A DNA stretch of 64,000 nucleotides from positions 2,316,501 through 2,380,500 of the forward strand of contig NZ_QTJP01000001.1 of assembly GCF_003391115.1 (NCBI RefSeq). The letters are read 5' to 3'. The DNA is from Sphingomonas crusticola. GTDB taxonomy: Bacteria > Pseudomonadota > Alphaproteobacteria > Sphingomonadales > Sphingomonadaceae. Under the pieces are notes generated by a model. It saw only the letters and a list, made by a program, of their open reading frames with translations. It did not search any database and had not been told where the DNA came from. The position numbers and the translations under genes were made by a program. This document shows, one piece after another, positions 44,302-53,880 of this stretch; within the stretch, counting starts at the first letter, position 1; every line of letters starts with the position of its first letter.

Positions 44302-44723
44302 TCTGCCCGGCTGAAGCTCGCATAGAGCACCGTCAGTTCCTCGCCCGCTGCAATGTCACGCGCGGCGATCATCTGAAAATCGCCCGTCACCTCAAGATTG
44401 GCATCTTCGCCAGGTGCGGGCTCGTTGCAATACCAGCCGACGCTGAGCAGATCGAAATGGGCCGGGCAGCCGATCAGCGCGCCCGCGCGTATCCCGAAAT
44501 CCTCGTAGAAGCGGCGCTCGGGCGAGTTGGCGGGCAGGGCGGCGATTGCCTCCATAGGCAACCAGATGATGTCGCGCTGGTCGTTGGCGAAGACATTGGT
44601 GCCGCGGGCGATGGCGCGGATCGCGATCGCGCCCACGCCGTGAATCCGGGAAGGGCCGATCCGTGCCCACACGCCTTCGTGCGGCAGCAACTTCAGCTGC
44701 CTAGATCGAGCAGGACCGCCCAC
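44298..44723 (-). CDS. SET domain-containing protein
   Basis: The protein is up to 141 residues. The SET pattern is RIGPSRIHGVGAIAIRAIARG, then VGWYCNEPAPGEDANLE, and the closing ARDIAAGEELTVLYASF. SET proteins methylate lysines; free bacterial ones have few known targets. The reading frame extends to a GTG at 44723 inside the EVE gene, but the conserved part begins at LKLLPHEGVW. There a CTG overlaps the EVE stop (CTGA) and a TTG follows. The true start is probably one of these. Confidence 0.82.
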   Translation of the reverse strand: MGGPARSRQLKLLPHEGVWARIGPSRIHGVGAIAIRAIARGTNVFANDQRDIIWLPMEAIAALPANSPERRFYEDFGIRAGALIGCPAHFDLLSVGWYCNEPAPGEDANLEVTGDFQMIAARDIAAGEELTVLYASFSRAD

Positions 44724-45094
44724 TCGTCATCCCGTACCGGCGTTACCGACAGACGCGACTGGCGCAGCATCTCGAGCGACTTCAAACCCGGTGTCGCCTT
44801 GATCGTTTCCAGCGTCACCGGCGGGGCGAGCTTGCGCACCGGCTTGACCGCCACGCTTGCCCATTTGCCGTCGTCACCATCGGGCTGCCAGGCGCGGGTG
44901 ATCTCCATGATGCCGACCGCCGCCTTTTCGGTGTTGCTATGGTAGAACAGCGCTTGGTCGCCCGGCTGCATCTCCTTCAGGAAATTGCGCGCCGTATAAT
45001 TGCGGACGCCGTTCCATTCGGTGGCGCCGTCGCGCACGAGATTGTCCCACCCATAAGAATCGGGTTCGGACCGCAGCATCCAATATCGCATCAT
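44693..45094 (-). CDS. EVE domain-containing protein
   Basis: This is a 133-residue EVE/PUA-like fold that may bind modified bases. Pattern: YWMLRSEPDSYGWDNLVRD, EWNGVRNYTARNFLKEM, GDQALFYHSN and VGIMEITRAWQPD. EVE proteins are linked to RNA or modified-DNA binding. The ATG at 45094 overlaps the stop of the preceding thioesterase gene. It forms a tight cluster with two thioesterases upstream and SET downstream. Confidence 0.92.
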   Translation of the reverse strand: MMRYWMLRSEPDSYGWDNLVRDGATEWNGVRNYTARNFLKEMQPGDQALFYHSNTEKAAVGIMEITRAWQPDGDDGKWASVAVKPVRKLAPPVTLETIKATPGLKSLEMLRQSRLSVTPVRDDEWAVLLDLGS

Positions 45095-45498
45095 TGTCCT
45101 CCCGGAGCGCCGATCGCGAGGTTCATGCGCGCGGCCGCGATGATGCGTTCCGGATCGCCCTGCCAGGCGGTCACCGCGACATTGGCGATCCGGCCGCCGA
45201 CACGCACAACCTCCCCGCAGGCATAGACGTCGGCTGGCACTCCGGGGCGCATGAAATCTACGGTAACCGTGATCGGCTTGAAGATCGCGCGCGCCTGCTC
45301 GCGATCCTCCAGCGTCGCGTCGATGGCCGCGATCGCGGCGATTTCGAGCAGTCCGGAGACGGCGCCGCCATGCAGGCTGCCCTGCAGGTTCAACAGCCCT
45401 TCCGAGAAGGGCATGACCAGCAAGGGTGCGCCATCGCGCTCGCCATGGACCTGAATGCCCAGGAAATCCGCATAAGGCAGCAGGGTCACGGCGCTCAT
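45091..45498 (-). CDS. PaaI-like hotdog-fold thioesterase (first of a pair)
   Basis: This is a 135-residue hotdog protein. LNLQGSLHGGAVSGLLEIAA is the catalytic-helix segment of the PaaI subgroup, followed by TVTVDFMRPGVPADVY and VRVGGRIANVAVTAW. It hydrolyses acyl-CoA thioesters, with unknown substrate. The start is the ATG at 45498, within the stop overlap of the upstream thioesterase gene; the upstream part of the open frame is a shadow. Confidence 0.88.
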   Translation of the reverse strand: MSAVTLLPYADFLGIQVHGERDGAPLLVMPFSEGLLNLQGSLHGGAVSGLLEIAAIAAIDATLEDREQARAIFKPITVTVDFMRPGVPADVYACGEVVRVGGRIANVAVTAWQGDPERIIAAARMNLAIGAPGGQ

Positions 45499-45923
45499 GC
45501 CGGATCGCCCAACAGCATGAAGGTGCCGGCAAGGTGCGCCACCGGATCGGACGGGTCGCCATCGTGGGCGACGCCGCGCACGAACGCGATGCGGCGCGTG
45601 ATCCGATAGCATTCGGCGCGGCCGATCACCGCTTCGCCGACATGCGAGGGCCGCAGATAATCGAGCCGCAGATCGAGCGTGGCTTGTGGTGCGAACGTGC
45701 CGCGGCGCGTCCACACCGCAAAGCCCGCGGCTGTGTCCATCAACGATACGATGGGCCCGGAGGCAAGGATCCCGCTGGTCGCGTCGGACACCAGGCGGCG
45801 GTCATAATCGAGTGCGAATTCGCACCAATCGTCACCATGGGCGACGTGGCGCAGCCCAAGCGCGACGATATGCCCGCCTTTGGCGGATTTAAGCAGTTCA
45901 AGGGGGTCGAAGCCGGGCGCCAT
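45495..45923 (-). CDS. PaaI-like hotdog-fold thioesterase (second of a pair)
   Basis: This is a 142-residue hotdog protein. LASGPIVSLMDTAAGFAVW takes the place of the usual HGG motif with a SLMD variant, then LDLRLDYLRPSHVGEAVIGRA and RIAFVRGVAHDGD. Like its neighbour it is a PaaI-type acyl-CoA thioesterase. The two overlap in ATGA and are not closely similar, so they may form a heteromeric pair. Confidence 0.87.
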   Translation of the reverse strand: MAPGFDPLELLKSAKGGHIVALGLRHVAHGDDWCEFALDYDRRLVSDATSGILASGPIVSLMDTAAGFAVWTRRGTFAPQATLDLRLDYLRPSHVGEAVIGRAECYRITRRIAFVRGVAHDGDPSDPVAHLAGTFMLLGDPA

Positions 45924-45993
45924 ATTGGCTCCGGCATATGGAAGGGATGTTCCGCCTACAAGCGCGCAAAGGCTAGCATGGCCATTATCCCGT

Positions 45994-46449
45994 TCAGCTC
46001 AGCCGGTCGATCGCCTCGTCGCTGAGCGAGCCGGGGATGATCATCACCGGGCAGCTCATCTTGCCGGCATCCGCGCCGGCGAAATGGGCGACAAGCAGGC
46101 CGGGTCCACCCTCCTTGGCCGCGCCCAACACAAGCGCCGCGACATCCGGCCGCTGCTTGAGCAACTCGCGCACCACCGCCACGGGCTCGCCATGGCGGAC
46201 GATGATATCGGGCTGCAGGCCGGTTTCCTTGATCAGCGCGCCGGCGGCTTCCGCCACCATTCCTTCGACGCGCAACCGTTCTTCCTCTTCCATCGCCGCC
46301 TGCACGCCCGACCATTGGACGAATTCCGCGGCGGGCACGAGCGCGAGGATGGCGATAGCCCCGCCGGTCTTGGCGGCGCGGCGTGCGGCGAAGCGCAACG
46401 CGGTGCGCGCTTCGGGCTGGTCGTCGATCACGGTTAAATAAGTGCGCAC
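45994..46449 (-). CDS. Universal stress protein A family protein
   Basis: This is a 151-residue UspA-fold protein. The N-terminus [19 protein letters not shown] and the C-terminal [19 protein letters not shown], then CPVMIIPG, are typical. The usual G-x2-G-x9-G(S/T) nucleotide loop is only partly kept, so ATP binding is uncertain. The start is a GTG at 46449; the longer open frame upstream is a shadow of the pdhC region. It is divergent from pdhC. Confidence 0.88.
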   Translation of the reverse strand: MRTYLTVIDDQPEARTALRFAARRAAKTGGAIAILALVPAAEFVQWSGVQAAMEEEERLRVEGMVAEAAGALIKETGLQPDIIVRHGEPVAVVRELLKQRPDVAALVLGAAKEGGPGLLVAHFAGADAGKMSCPVMIIPGSLSDEAIDRLS

Positions 46450-46663
46450 CGATAAGAAGATCGCGCGTTCCGACACTTGTGGCAAGCTGGCGCGGCTTTT
46501 GAATCCCATTACGTCGGATCGGCCGCTCCAGCCCATTGAACTGTCGCGATTTCCGAGTCGCGGGATACCGATCCCGCTGGAAGCCGCTCTAGCCTTGACC
46601 ATCACGGCATGCTGTCCGAAAGGAACGCCCCTGTTCGCCCCGCCTGGAGAGGCCCGCCCACCC

Positions 46664-48022
46664 ATGCCGATTGAGATCAAGATGCCCGCTTTGTCCCCGA
46701 CCATGGAGGAGGGCACGCTTTCCAAATGGCTGGTGAAGGAGGGCGATACCGTCAAATCGGGCGACATCCTTGCCGAGATCGAGACGGACAAGGCGACGAT
46801 GGAGTTCGAGACGATCGACGAGGGCACGGTCACCAAGCTGCTTGTCGCCGAGGGCTCCGATGGCGTGAAGGTTGGGGCCACCATCCTGATTCTCGCAGGG
46901 GAAGGCGAGGACGCCTCGGCTCCTGCGCCGAAGGCTGACGCTGCACCGGCCGCCGCGCCGCAGAAGCCGGCCGAACCGCAGAAGGAACCGGAGGTCGCGG
47001 CCAAGGAGCCGCCCGTATCTGAAAAGGGCTATGGCGCCAGCCCGGCCACCGATCCGAGCCCGCAGGAAACCAACAAGGGTGGCGGCGGCGGTACCGTTGG
47101 TGACGGCAAGCGCGTCAAGGCGAGCCCGCTCGCCCGCCGCTTGGCCGAGCAGCAGGGGCTCGATCTTTCATCGCTGACGGGCTCTGGTCCCAACGGCCGT
47201 ATCGTCAAGGCCGACCTTGAGGGGGCGCAGCCCGGACAGGCAAAGCCGGCCGTAGCCGCTGCCGCGGCGCCTCAGGCCGCTGCTCCCGAAGCGCCGAGGC
47301 CCGCAATTGCGCCCGCTCCGGCGCCCGAGGGCGTGCCGTCCGAGACGAGCAAGCTGTCCAACATGCGCAAGACGATCGCACGCCGCCTGAGCGAGTCGAA
47401 GCAGAACGTCCCGCACATCTATCTGACGGTCGACATCAATCTCGACGCGCTGCTCAAGCTACGCGGCGAGCTCAACAAGGGCCTGGAAAGCCGCGGCGTG
47501 AAGCTGTCGGTCAACGACATGCTGGTGAAGGCGCAGGCGGTGGCGCTGATGGAAGTGCCCGCGGTCAACGTGCAGTTTGCGGGCGACACGCTCATCCAGT
47601 TCAAGCGCGCCGATATTTCGGTCGCGGTGTCCATCCCCGGCGGCCTGATCACCCCGGTGGTGACCGGCGCCGACACCAAGTCGCTGTCGGCGATCGCGAC
47701 CGAGATCAAGAATCTCGCCGGCCGCGCCCGCGAAGGGAAGCTGCAGCCGCACGAATATGCCGGCGGCACCGCGAGCCTGTCCAACATGGGCATGTACGGG
47801 ATCAAGCAGTTCGAGGCGATCATCAACCCGCCCCAGGCGATGATCCTTGCCATCGGCGCGGGCGAGAAACGGCCCTACGTCGTCAATGACAGCCTCCAGA
47901 TCGCGACCGTGATGAGCGCGACCGGCAGCTTCGATCACCGCGCGATCGACGGCTCCGATGGTGCGGCCTTCATGGCGGCGTTCAAGCGCCTAGTCGAAAA
48001 CCCGCTGGGCATGCTGGCTTGA
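46664..48022 (+). CDS. pdhC: Pyruvate dehydrogenase complex dihydrolipoyllysine acetyltransferase (E2)
   Basis: This is a 452-residue E2. One N-terminal lipoyl domain carries K43 in ETDKATMEF. An Ala/Pro-rich linker follows, then the E3-binding domain ([20 protein letters not shown]), a second linker, and the catalytic core ending in [13 protein letters not shown] with H425 and D429. The ATG at 46664 begins [17 protein letters not shown], typical of PDH E2. E1 genes are not in the window; lpdA follows after one thioesterase gene. The stop overlaps the next start. Confidence 0.95.
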   Translation: MPIEIKMPALSPTMEEGTLSKWLVKEGDTVKSGDILAEIETDKATMEFETIDEGTVTKLLVAEGSDGVKVGATILILAGEGEDASAPAPKADAAPAAAPQKPAEPQKEPEVAAKEPPVSEKGYGASPATDPSPQETNKGGGGGTVGDGKRVKASPLARRLAEQQGLDLSSLTGSGPNGRIVKADLEGAQPGQAKPAVAAAAAPQAAAPEAPRPAIAPAPAPEGVPSETSKLSNMRKTIARRLSESKQNVPHIYLTVDINLDALLKLRGELNKGLESRGVKLSVNDMLVKAQAVALMEVPAVNVQFAGDTLIQFKRADISVAVSIPGGLITPVVTGADTKSLSAIATEIKNLAGRAREGKLQPHEYAGGTASLSNMGMYGIKQFEAIINPPQAMILAIGAGEKRPYVVNDSLQIATVMSATGSFDHRAIDGSDGAAFMAAFKRLVENPLGMLA

Positions 48023-48414
48023 GCGCCGAAGATCCGGCGCTGCCGTCCGGGGAACCTGCCATCCGCGTGGTCGCCATGCCGGCGGACACCAATCCCTATG
48101 GCGATATCTTCGGCGGCTGGCTGATGTCGATCATGGACGCGGCCGGCGGCACGGTCGCGGCGCGCTATTCGAAGGGCCGTGCGGTCACGATCGCGGTCGA
48201 CGGCATGATCTTCCACAAACCGGTCAAGATCGGCGACGTCGTGTCGGTCTATGCGGACGTGGTCTCGGTCGGCCGATCGTCGATGAAGGTCGACGTCTCC
48301 GCCTGGCGCCGCGTCCGCGCCGGCGAGGAAGTGGATCGCGTGACGCATGCGGTCTTCACCTTCGTCGCTATCGGCGAAGACGGGCGGCCGAGGGTGATAC
48401 GCGAAGAGAGCTGA
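48019..48414 (+). CDS. Acyl-CoA thioesterase (YciA-like hotdog)
   Basis: This is a 131-residue hotdog-fold protein. [20 protein letters not shown] is the YciA/BACH signature, then [19 protein letters not shown] and [14 protein letters not shown]. It hydrolyses acyl-CoA. The start is TTG inside the pdhC stop (TTGA), so it is coupled to pdhC. Its position between E2 and E3 genes is common in sphingomonads and may guard the CoA pool during pyruvate oxidation. Confidence 0.9.
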   Translation: MSAEDPALPSGEPAIRVVAMPADTNPYGDIFGGWLMSIMDAAGGTVAARYSKGRAVTIAVDGMIFHKPVKIGDVVSVYADVVSVGRSSMKVDVSAWRRVRAGEEVDRVTHAVFTFVAIGEDGRPRVIREES

Positions 48415-48469
48415 CTATATTGCAATCTGATCGTCGCCAGTACGACGATACGCTGAAAAAGAGGCACAA

Positions 48470-49867
48470 GTGGCTGACACCTACGATCTCGCAATCCTTG
48501 GCTCCGGGCCGGGCGGCTATGTCGCTGCGATCCGCGCGGCGCAGCTCGGCATGAAGGTCGTGATTATTGAACGCGAGCGATTGGGCGGCATCTGCCTCAA
48601 CTGGGGGTGCATCCCGACCAAGGCGCTGCTGCGCACGTCCGAAGTCTATCATTACATGACGCACGCCGCGTCCTACGGCCTGACCGTCGACAAGGCCGGC
48701 TTTGACCTGCCCAAGATCGTCGACCGCAGCCGCAAGGTCGCAGGGCAGCTCAATGCCGGCGTCAAAGGCCTCATGAAGAAGAACAAGGTGACGGTCGTCG
48801 AGGGAATCGGCACGCTCACCGGCAAGGGTAAGCTCCAGGTCAAGAATGGCGACCAGACCACCGACATCGTCGCCAAGAACATCATCCTCGCCACGGGCGC
48901 ACGGGCGCGCGACCTGCCCTTCGCGCAGGCCGACGGCGACCGTATCTGGACCTATCGCCACGCTATGACGCCGAGCGAGATGCCGACCAATCTGCTCGTG
49001 ATCGGCTCGGGCGCGATCGGCTGCGAATTCGCCAGTTTCTATTCGGACATGGGCGCCAAGGTGACGATCGTCGAGATGCTCGACCGCATCCTCCCGGTCG
49101 AGGATGCCGAGGTGTCCGCCTTCGTCCAGAAGCAGTTCGAGAAGCAGGGCATGACGATCCTGGCCAAGCATGGCGTCGAGAAGATCGACGTGAAGCCGGG
49201 CCGCTCGGTCACCGCCACGATCAAGCTGCCCGATGGCAAATCCGAGACGCAGGAATATTCGCACGTCATCGTGGCGGTCGGCATCGTCCCCAACACCGAG
49301 AATATCGGGCTGGAAACGCTGGGCATCGAGACGGCGCGCGGCCATGTCGTGATCGATCCGATGTGCCGCACCAACGTCGAAGGCGTTTACGCGATCGGCG
49401 ACATCACCGGCGCGCCGTGGCTGGCGCACAAGGCGAGCCACGAGGGGATCATCGCGGTCGAGCATATTGCTGGCGGCCACCCGCACGCGATGGACGTGCG
49501 CAACATCCCGGGCTGCACCTATTCGCGCCCGCAGGTGGCGAGCGTCGGCTATACCGAGGCCAAGGCCAAGGAATTGGGCTATGACGTCAAGGTCGGCAAA
49601 TTCCCGTTCATCGGCAACGGCAAGGCGATCGCGCTCGGCGAGGCCGAAGGCTTCGTGAAAACGGTGTTCGACGCCAAGACCGGCGAGTTGCTGGGGGCGC
49701 ACATGGTCGGCCCGGAGGTCACGGAGCTGATCGAGGGCTATACCGTGGCCAAGCAGCTCGAAACGACCGAGGCGGATTTGATGGAGACGATCTTCCCCCA
49801 CCCGACGCTGAGCGAGGCGATGCACGAGAGCGTGCTGGCGGCGTATGGCAAGGTGATCCACATCTGA
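48470..49867 (+). CDS. lpdA: Dihydrolipoyl dehydrogenase (E3)
   Basis: This is a 465-residue flavoprotein that reoxidises the lipoyl groups of 2-oxo acid dehydrogenases. Residues: FAD loop GSGPGG (11-16), redox disulfide C42/C47 in GGICLNWGCIP, the NAD loop VIGSGAIGCEFASF, and the catalytic H444/E449 pair in HPTLSE. The start is GTG at 48470. It lies behind pdhC and the thioesterase, so it is the PDH-linked E3. Confidence 0.96.
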   Translation: MADTYDLAILGSGPGGYVAAIRAAQLGMKVVIIERERLGGICLNWGCIPTKALLRTSEVYHYMTHAASYGLTVDKAGFDLPKIVDRSRKVAGQLNAGVKGLMKKNKVTVVEGIGTLTGKGKLQVKNGDQTTDIVAKNIILATGARARDLPFAQADGDRIWTYRHAMTPSEMPTNLLVIGSGAIGCEFASFYSDMGAKVTIVEMLDRILPVEDAEVSAFVQKQFEKQGMTILAKHGVEKIDVKPGRSVTATIKLPDGKSETQEYSHVIVAVGIVPNTENIGLETLGIETARGHVVIDPMCRTNVEGVYAIGDITGAPWLAHKASHEGIIAVEHIAGGHPHAMDVRNIPGCTYSRPQVASVGYTEAKAKELGYDVKVGKFPFIGNGKAIALGEAEGFVKTVFDAKTGELLGAHMVGPEVTELIEGYTVAKQLETTEADLMETIFPHPTLSEAMHESVLAAYGKVIHI

Positions 49868-49919
49868 TCGCGCACTGCCGTGAGATGGCGAGGCAGCGGG
49901 CGCGTCTGATGGGATTAGG

Positions 49920-49998
49920 GTCATCGCGAGGCGCCGAACGCGCCGTGGCGATCCAGGCCCGGAACTGGATTGCTTCGCTCCGCTCCGCTCGCAATGAC
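49920..49998. repeat. Dispersed palindromic intergenic repeat
   Basis: A left arm GTCATCGCGAGGCGCCGAAC (from 49920, to 49956) faces an inverted right arm CTGGATTGCTTCGCTCCGCT (from 49965) that ends GCAATGAC at 49998. The two arms are only moderately complementary. The GTCATTGCGAG / CTGGATTGCTTCG words are the ones that I recognise from a widespread intergenic repeat in alphaproteobacteria. It lies between lpdA and the GH3 gene and could form a hairpin in the lpdA transcript. Confidence 0.75.
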
Positions 49999-50133
49999 GA
50001 TGAAGGAAGATACGGCCGACTGCTCCTCAGGAACGTAACGCCCAACCTTCGTGGCGGTTTGTCGGAGACTACTGGCTGATATAGGCTCGGATGACGGCGT
50101 CGCCATGATGCAGCGCCGCGCGGGAGGATGCGG

Positions 50134-52308
50134 ATGGTTTCGGCTGGGCGAGGTATCCTGATCGCGATCGGCGCGTTGCTGGCGATCGGAGCGGCCGCAG
50201 CCCCGAATGCCCCTTACTTCAATCCCGATCTTCCGGCCGATCAGCGGATCGCGAACCTGCTGTCGCTGATGACCCTCGACGAGAAGATCGATGCACTCAG
50301 CACCAATTCGGGCGTGCCACGGCTGGGGGTGCCGAACTTCGGATCGTCGGAAGGCATTCACGGGCTGCAGCAGCGCGGCAATGAGGAGCGCCACCGCACC
50401 GCGATCCCGACCACGCAATTCCCGCAGCCGCCCGGCATGGGCGAGAGCTGGAACCCGGATCTGGTGCGCCAGGCGGGCGGGGTGGAGGGCTATGAGGCGC
50501 GCTACATCACCCAGACGCCGAGCTATGATCGCCCTATCCTGATGCTGTGGGGGCCGCAGGCGGATCTAGCGCGCGATCCGCGCTGGGGACGCAGCGAGGA
50601 GGTTTATGGAGAGGATCCCTTCTTTAACGGGGTGATGGCGACGGCGTTCGCACGCGGTTTGCAAGGCGCCGATCCGAAATATTGGCAGGCGGCGCCCTTG
50701 CTCAAGCACTTCCTCGCCAATTCGAATGAGAATGATCGGACCCGTACGAGCTCCAATTTCGACGAACGGCTGTTTTGGGAATATTATTCGGTGCCGTTCC
50801 GGATGGCGTTCGAGGATGCCGACGCCAGCGGTGTGATGGCGTCCTACAATGCTTGGAACGGGACGCCGATGACCGTCCACCCGGTGCTGCGCGATGTGGT
50901 GATCGGGAAGTGGGGCGTCGATGTCGTCTCCAGCGACGGCGGCGCAATCAAGACATTAGTCAAGGATCACAAGAGTTCGGCCAACCAGAAGGATGCTGCG
51001 GTCGCGGCGCTGAAGGCTGGGATCAACCAATATCTCGACGTCTATAAGGATGAGCTGCGCGCCGCGCTGGTCGACGGCTCGATCACAGAGGCCGATCTCG
51101 ATGAGGCACTCGAACGCAAATTCCGCACGACGATCAAGCTTGGGCTGCTCGATCCGCCGGAGCGCGTGGCTTACACCAGGATCCACGGCGGTGCGCCGCC
51201 GTGGGATGGCGCGCGCCATCGCGGCGTCTCGAGGCAACTGGCGCTGGAATCGATCGTCCTGCTCAAGAACAGCGCTGGCGCCTTGCCACTCAACAAGGCC
51301 AGACTGAAGTCCGTTGCGGTGATCGGCCCGCTTGCCGACAGCGTTCATTGGGATTGGTATGGCGGCCAGCCGCCTTATGCCGTGACGCCGCTGCAGGGCA
51401 TCCGGGAAGCGGTCGGCCCCGGCGTGAGAGTGAATTACGCACCCGATGACAGTGCGGGAGCCGCCGTGGCGGCGGCGCGGGCGTCCGACGTCGCGATCGT
51501 CGTGGTCGGCAACGACCCGACCTGCGGACCCAATATGGCGCACGATTGGACCGACAACGGCACGAAGCCTTGCGCCGATGCGGGTGATGGCCGGGAAGGC
51601 CGCGACCGCCAGACGCTCACTTTGGCCCAGGAGGATCTGGTCAGGAACGTTATGGCCGCCAACCCGCGCACGATCATGGTGCTGGTATCGAGCTTCCCCT
51701 ACACGATCAACTGGTCGCAGGAGCACGTACCCGCGATCCTCCACATGGCGCATTCGTCGCAGGACGAGGGCTGGGCGCTCGCCCAAGTGCTGTTCGGTGC
51801 TTACAATCCGGGCGGCCATCTGGTCGTCACCTGGCCGGCCTCGATCGCTCAGCTGCCGGCGATGATGGATTATGACATCCGTCACGGCCGCACTTACATG
51901 TACGCCAAGGGTAAGCCGCTTTACCCGTTCGGTTACGGCCTGAGCTATACGCGCTTTCGTTACGCTAATTTGCGTACCGACAAGCCGGCCGTCGCGCGTA
52001 ACGGCCGGACGATCGTGAGCGTGGACGTGACCAATGTCGGCGATCGCAGCGGCGATGCGGTGCCGCAGCTGTACGTGCGCCATCGCGGGTCGAAGGTCGA
52101 ACGTCCGGCGCTGAAGCTGGAAGGGTTCAGCCGCGTGACCGTTGCGCCGGGCGAGACGAAGACCGTGCGCATCCCACTCAAGGCCGCGCAGCTTGCTTAT
52201 TGGAACGGCGCCCAGAAGGCGTTTGTGGTCGAGCCGGAGCCGGTCGAGCTGATGATCGGTGCCTCCTCCGCCGATATCGAGTTACGCAGTACGCTTCAGA
52301 TACGCTAG
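50134..52308 (+). CDS. Glycoside hydrolase family 3 protein (beta-glucosidase/xylosidase-like)
   Basis: This is a secreted protein of 724 residues. A signal peptide (about 1-24) precedes DQRIANLLSLMTLDEKI. The TIM barrel holds the nucleophile D268 in VSSDGGAIKT, the KHFLANSNEND segment and a typical second sandwich domain (SIVLLKNSAGALPLNK, VVVGNDPTCG). A C-terminal fibronectin-III-like domain follows. Substrates of this family are beta-linked glucosides or xylosides. GGGAGG lies six bases before the ATG at 50134; the ATG two codons earlier is too close. Confidence 0.92.
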   Translation: MVSAGRGILIAIGALLAIGAAAAPNAPYFNPDLPADQRIANLLSLMTLDEKIDALSTNSGVPRLGVPNFGSSEGIHGLQQRGNEERHRTAIPTTQFPQPPGMGESWNPDLVRQAGGVEGYEARYITQTPSYDRPILMLWGPQADLARDPRWGRSEEVYGEDPFFNGVMATAFARGLQGADPKYWQAAPLLKHFLANSNENDRTRTSSNFDERLFWEYYSVPFRMAFEDADASGVMASYNAWNGTPMTVHPVLRDVVIGKWGVDVVSSDGGAIKTLVKDHKSSANQKDAAVAALKAGINQYLDVYKDELRAALVDGSITEADLDEALERKFRTTIKLGLLDPPERVAYTRIHGGAPPWDGARHRGVSRQLALESIVLLKNSAGALPLNKARLKSVAVIGPLADSVHWDWYGGQPPYAVTPLQGIREAVGPGVRVNYAPDDSAGAAVAAARASDVAIVVVGNDPTCGPNMAHDWTDNGTKPCADAGDGREGRDRQTLTLAQEDLVRNVMAANPRTIMVLVSSFPYTINWSQEHVPAILHMAHSSQDEGWALAQVLFGAYNPGGHLVVTWPASIAQLPAMMDYDIRHGRTYMYAKGKPLYPFGYGLSYTRFRYANLRTDKPAVARNGRTIVSVDVTNVGDRSGDAVPQLYVRHRGSKVERPALKLEGFSRVTVAPGETKTVRIPLKAAQLAYWNGAQKAFVVEPEPVELMIGASSADIELRSTLQIR

Positions 52309-52392
52309 CCGCGGAGCGGAAGTTCAAGAGGACGGGCTTTGTCGGGCGTTAGGAACTTCCCGGCGGGGCGGTTTCTCTCCTAAAGGGGGCGG

Positions 52393-53880
52393 ATGGAGGG
52401 GGAAGAAGCATCCAATTCGGTGGTCGTTGAGCGTTCGCGCTCGCCCATCCCATGGCTGCTATGCGCCTTTCTGCTGTTCGGCATCACGATTGGGATGCGC
52501 ACGCCGGGCGTCGCGATGTACGACAGCGTCGCGCAATATGAGCAGGCGGTGGCGGGCGAATATGCCGATTGGCACCCGCCGATCATGGCCCGCACCTGGG
52601 CTTTGCTCAATCATTACCAGGACGGCACCGGCCCCTTCTTCTTTCTCCAGATGCTGTTGTGGTGGGGCGGACTTGGCTTGTTGTCCGTGGGCCTGGGGCG
52701 ACAGCGTAAGCATGGTGCCGCGGCCTTGGTGCTGGTGGTGGGGATCGCTCCGCTATGGCTTGGCTGGGCGACAGTCGTGCTCAAGGACGCGCAGATGGCT
52801 TGCTGTCTCGTCGCGGTGACCGGCCTTTGCGCCTTTTGGCGACTGGATGGGCGCAAGGTGCCGCAAGGGGCGCTCGCCGCGATCGTGCTGCTGCTGAGCT
52901 ATGCGACGCTCGTGCGGGGCAATGCGGTGTTCGCGACCATCCCGTTCGCACTGGCGTTGTTCGATTGGCCTTCACCGACACGCACGTGGGTGAAAGGCGC
53001 GGCGGCGATCGTCCTGATCCTGGGCGTGCTGGCGATCAGCCCGCTCATCAACCGCCATCTCCTCGGCGCCCAGGCAAGCGGCGTAGAGCGCGCGCTGCCG
53101 CTGTATGACCTTGCCGGCATCGCGCACCATGCCCGGCTGCCGACGATCGCAGCCCTGCCCTCCGCCCAATGGGCCGAAGCCGAGCGTAAGGGCTGTTACA
53201 CGCCCTATTTCTGGAATCCTTATGGCGAGCCAAGGCAATGCGGCGAGGCCGGCACGGCTGCCGTATTCGAGGAGGGGGCCGCACCCCATCTGTTGCGGGA
53301 GTGGGTAGGGCAGGTGGTGCGGCACCCGCTTGCTTATGTCCGCCACCGGCTGGGCCATCTCAACGCCAATCTCCGCTTCTGGGTGAGCGCGGGCGAGCCT
53401 GACGCGATACCGCCGCTGGAAAGCGAGCCCAACGAATATGGGCTGGGGGCGCCCGCCAATGCCGCGGCGCGCAGCCTGGTCGCGGCGGCGACGGTGATGG
53501 CGGCGAGCCCGCTCGGCTGGCCGATAGTGTGGCTGGTCATTGCCGCCGGGCTGCTGTGGGCATCGACGGGGCGGGTGGAGCCGCAGGTGCGACTCGGGCG
53601 CGCGCTCGCCTTGTCCGCCTTGTGCATGAGCGCGAGTTTTGCGGTAGTCAGCATCGCCAGCGACCTGCGCTATCATTTGTGGTCGATGGTCGCGGCGGCG
53701 CTGGCCCTGATCCTGCTGATCGATGCAAAGGCGCTCGATCGGCGGCGCAGTATCGTCTCCGCCGTTATCGTGCTGGGGGTGGTCCTGACCGCCACGGCGG
53801 CGCGACTGGGCCTCGCCGCGCCGCTTTACGTGCCTTTACCCGCGCAAGCGGCGCCAACAAGCGGCCTCAGCGCGCATTAG
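52393..53880 (+). CDS. GT-C type multi-spanning membrane protein
   Basis: This is a 495-residue protein with about ten hydrophobic segments. Near the start, in the first outer loop, YDSVAQYEQAVAGEYADWHPPIMA carries the Asp/Glu and His-Pro-Pro pattern of GT-C glycosyltransferases (GT39/PMT-like), and VLKDAQMACC follows. It is probably a lipid-linked sugar transferase; neither donor nor acceptor can be named. No signal or partner gene is seen. It starts 84 bases after the GH3 gene. Confidence 0.7.
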   Translation: MEGEEASNSVVVERSRSPIPWLLCAFLLFGITIGMRTPGVAMYDSVAQYEQAVAGEYADWHPPIMARTWALLNHYQDGTGPFFFLQMLLWWGGLGLLSVGLGRQRKHGAAALVLVVGIAPLWLGWATVVLKDAQMACCLVAVTGLCAFWRLDGRKVPQGALAAIVLLLSYATLVRGNAVFATIPFALALFDWPSPTRTWVKGAAAIVLILGVLAISPLINRHLLGAQASGVERALPLYDLAGIAHHARLPTIAALPSAQWAEAERKGCYTPYFWNPYGEPRQCGEAGTAAVFEEGAAPHLLREWVGQVVRHPLAYVRHRLGHLNANLRFWVSAGEPDAIPPLESEPNEYGLGAPANAAARSLVAAATVMAASPLGWPIVWLVIAAGLLWASTGRVEPQVRLGRALALSALCMSASFAVVSIASDLRYHLWSMVAAALALILLIDAKALDRRRSIVSAVIVLGVVLTATAARLGLAAPLYVPLPAQAAPTSGLSAH

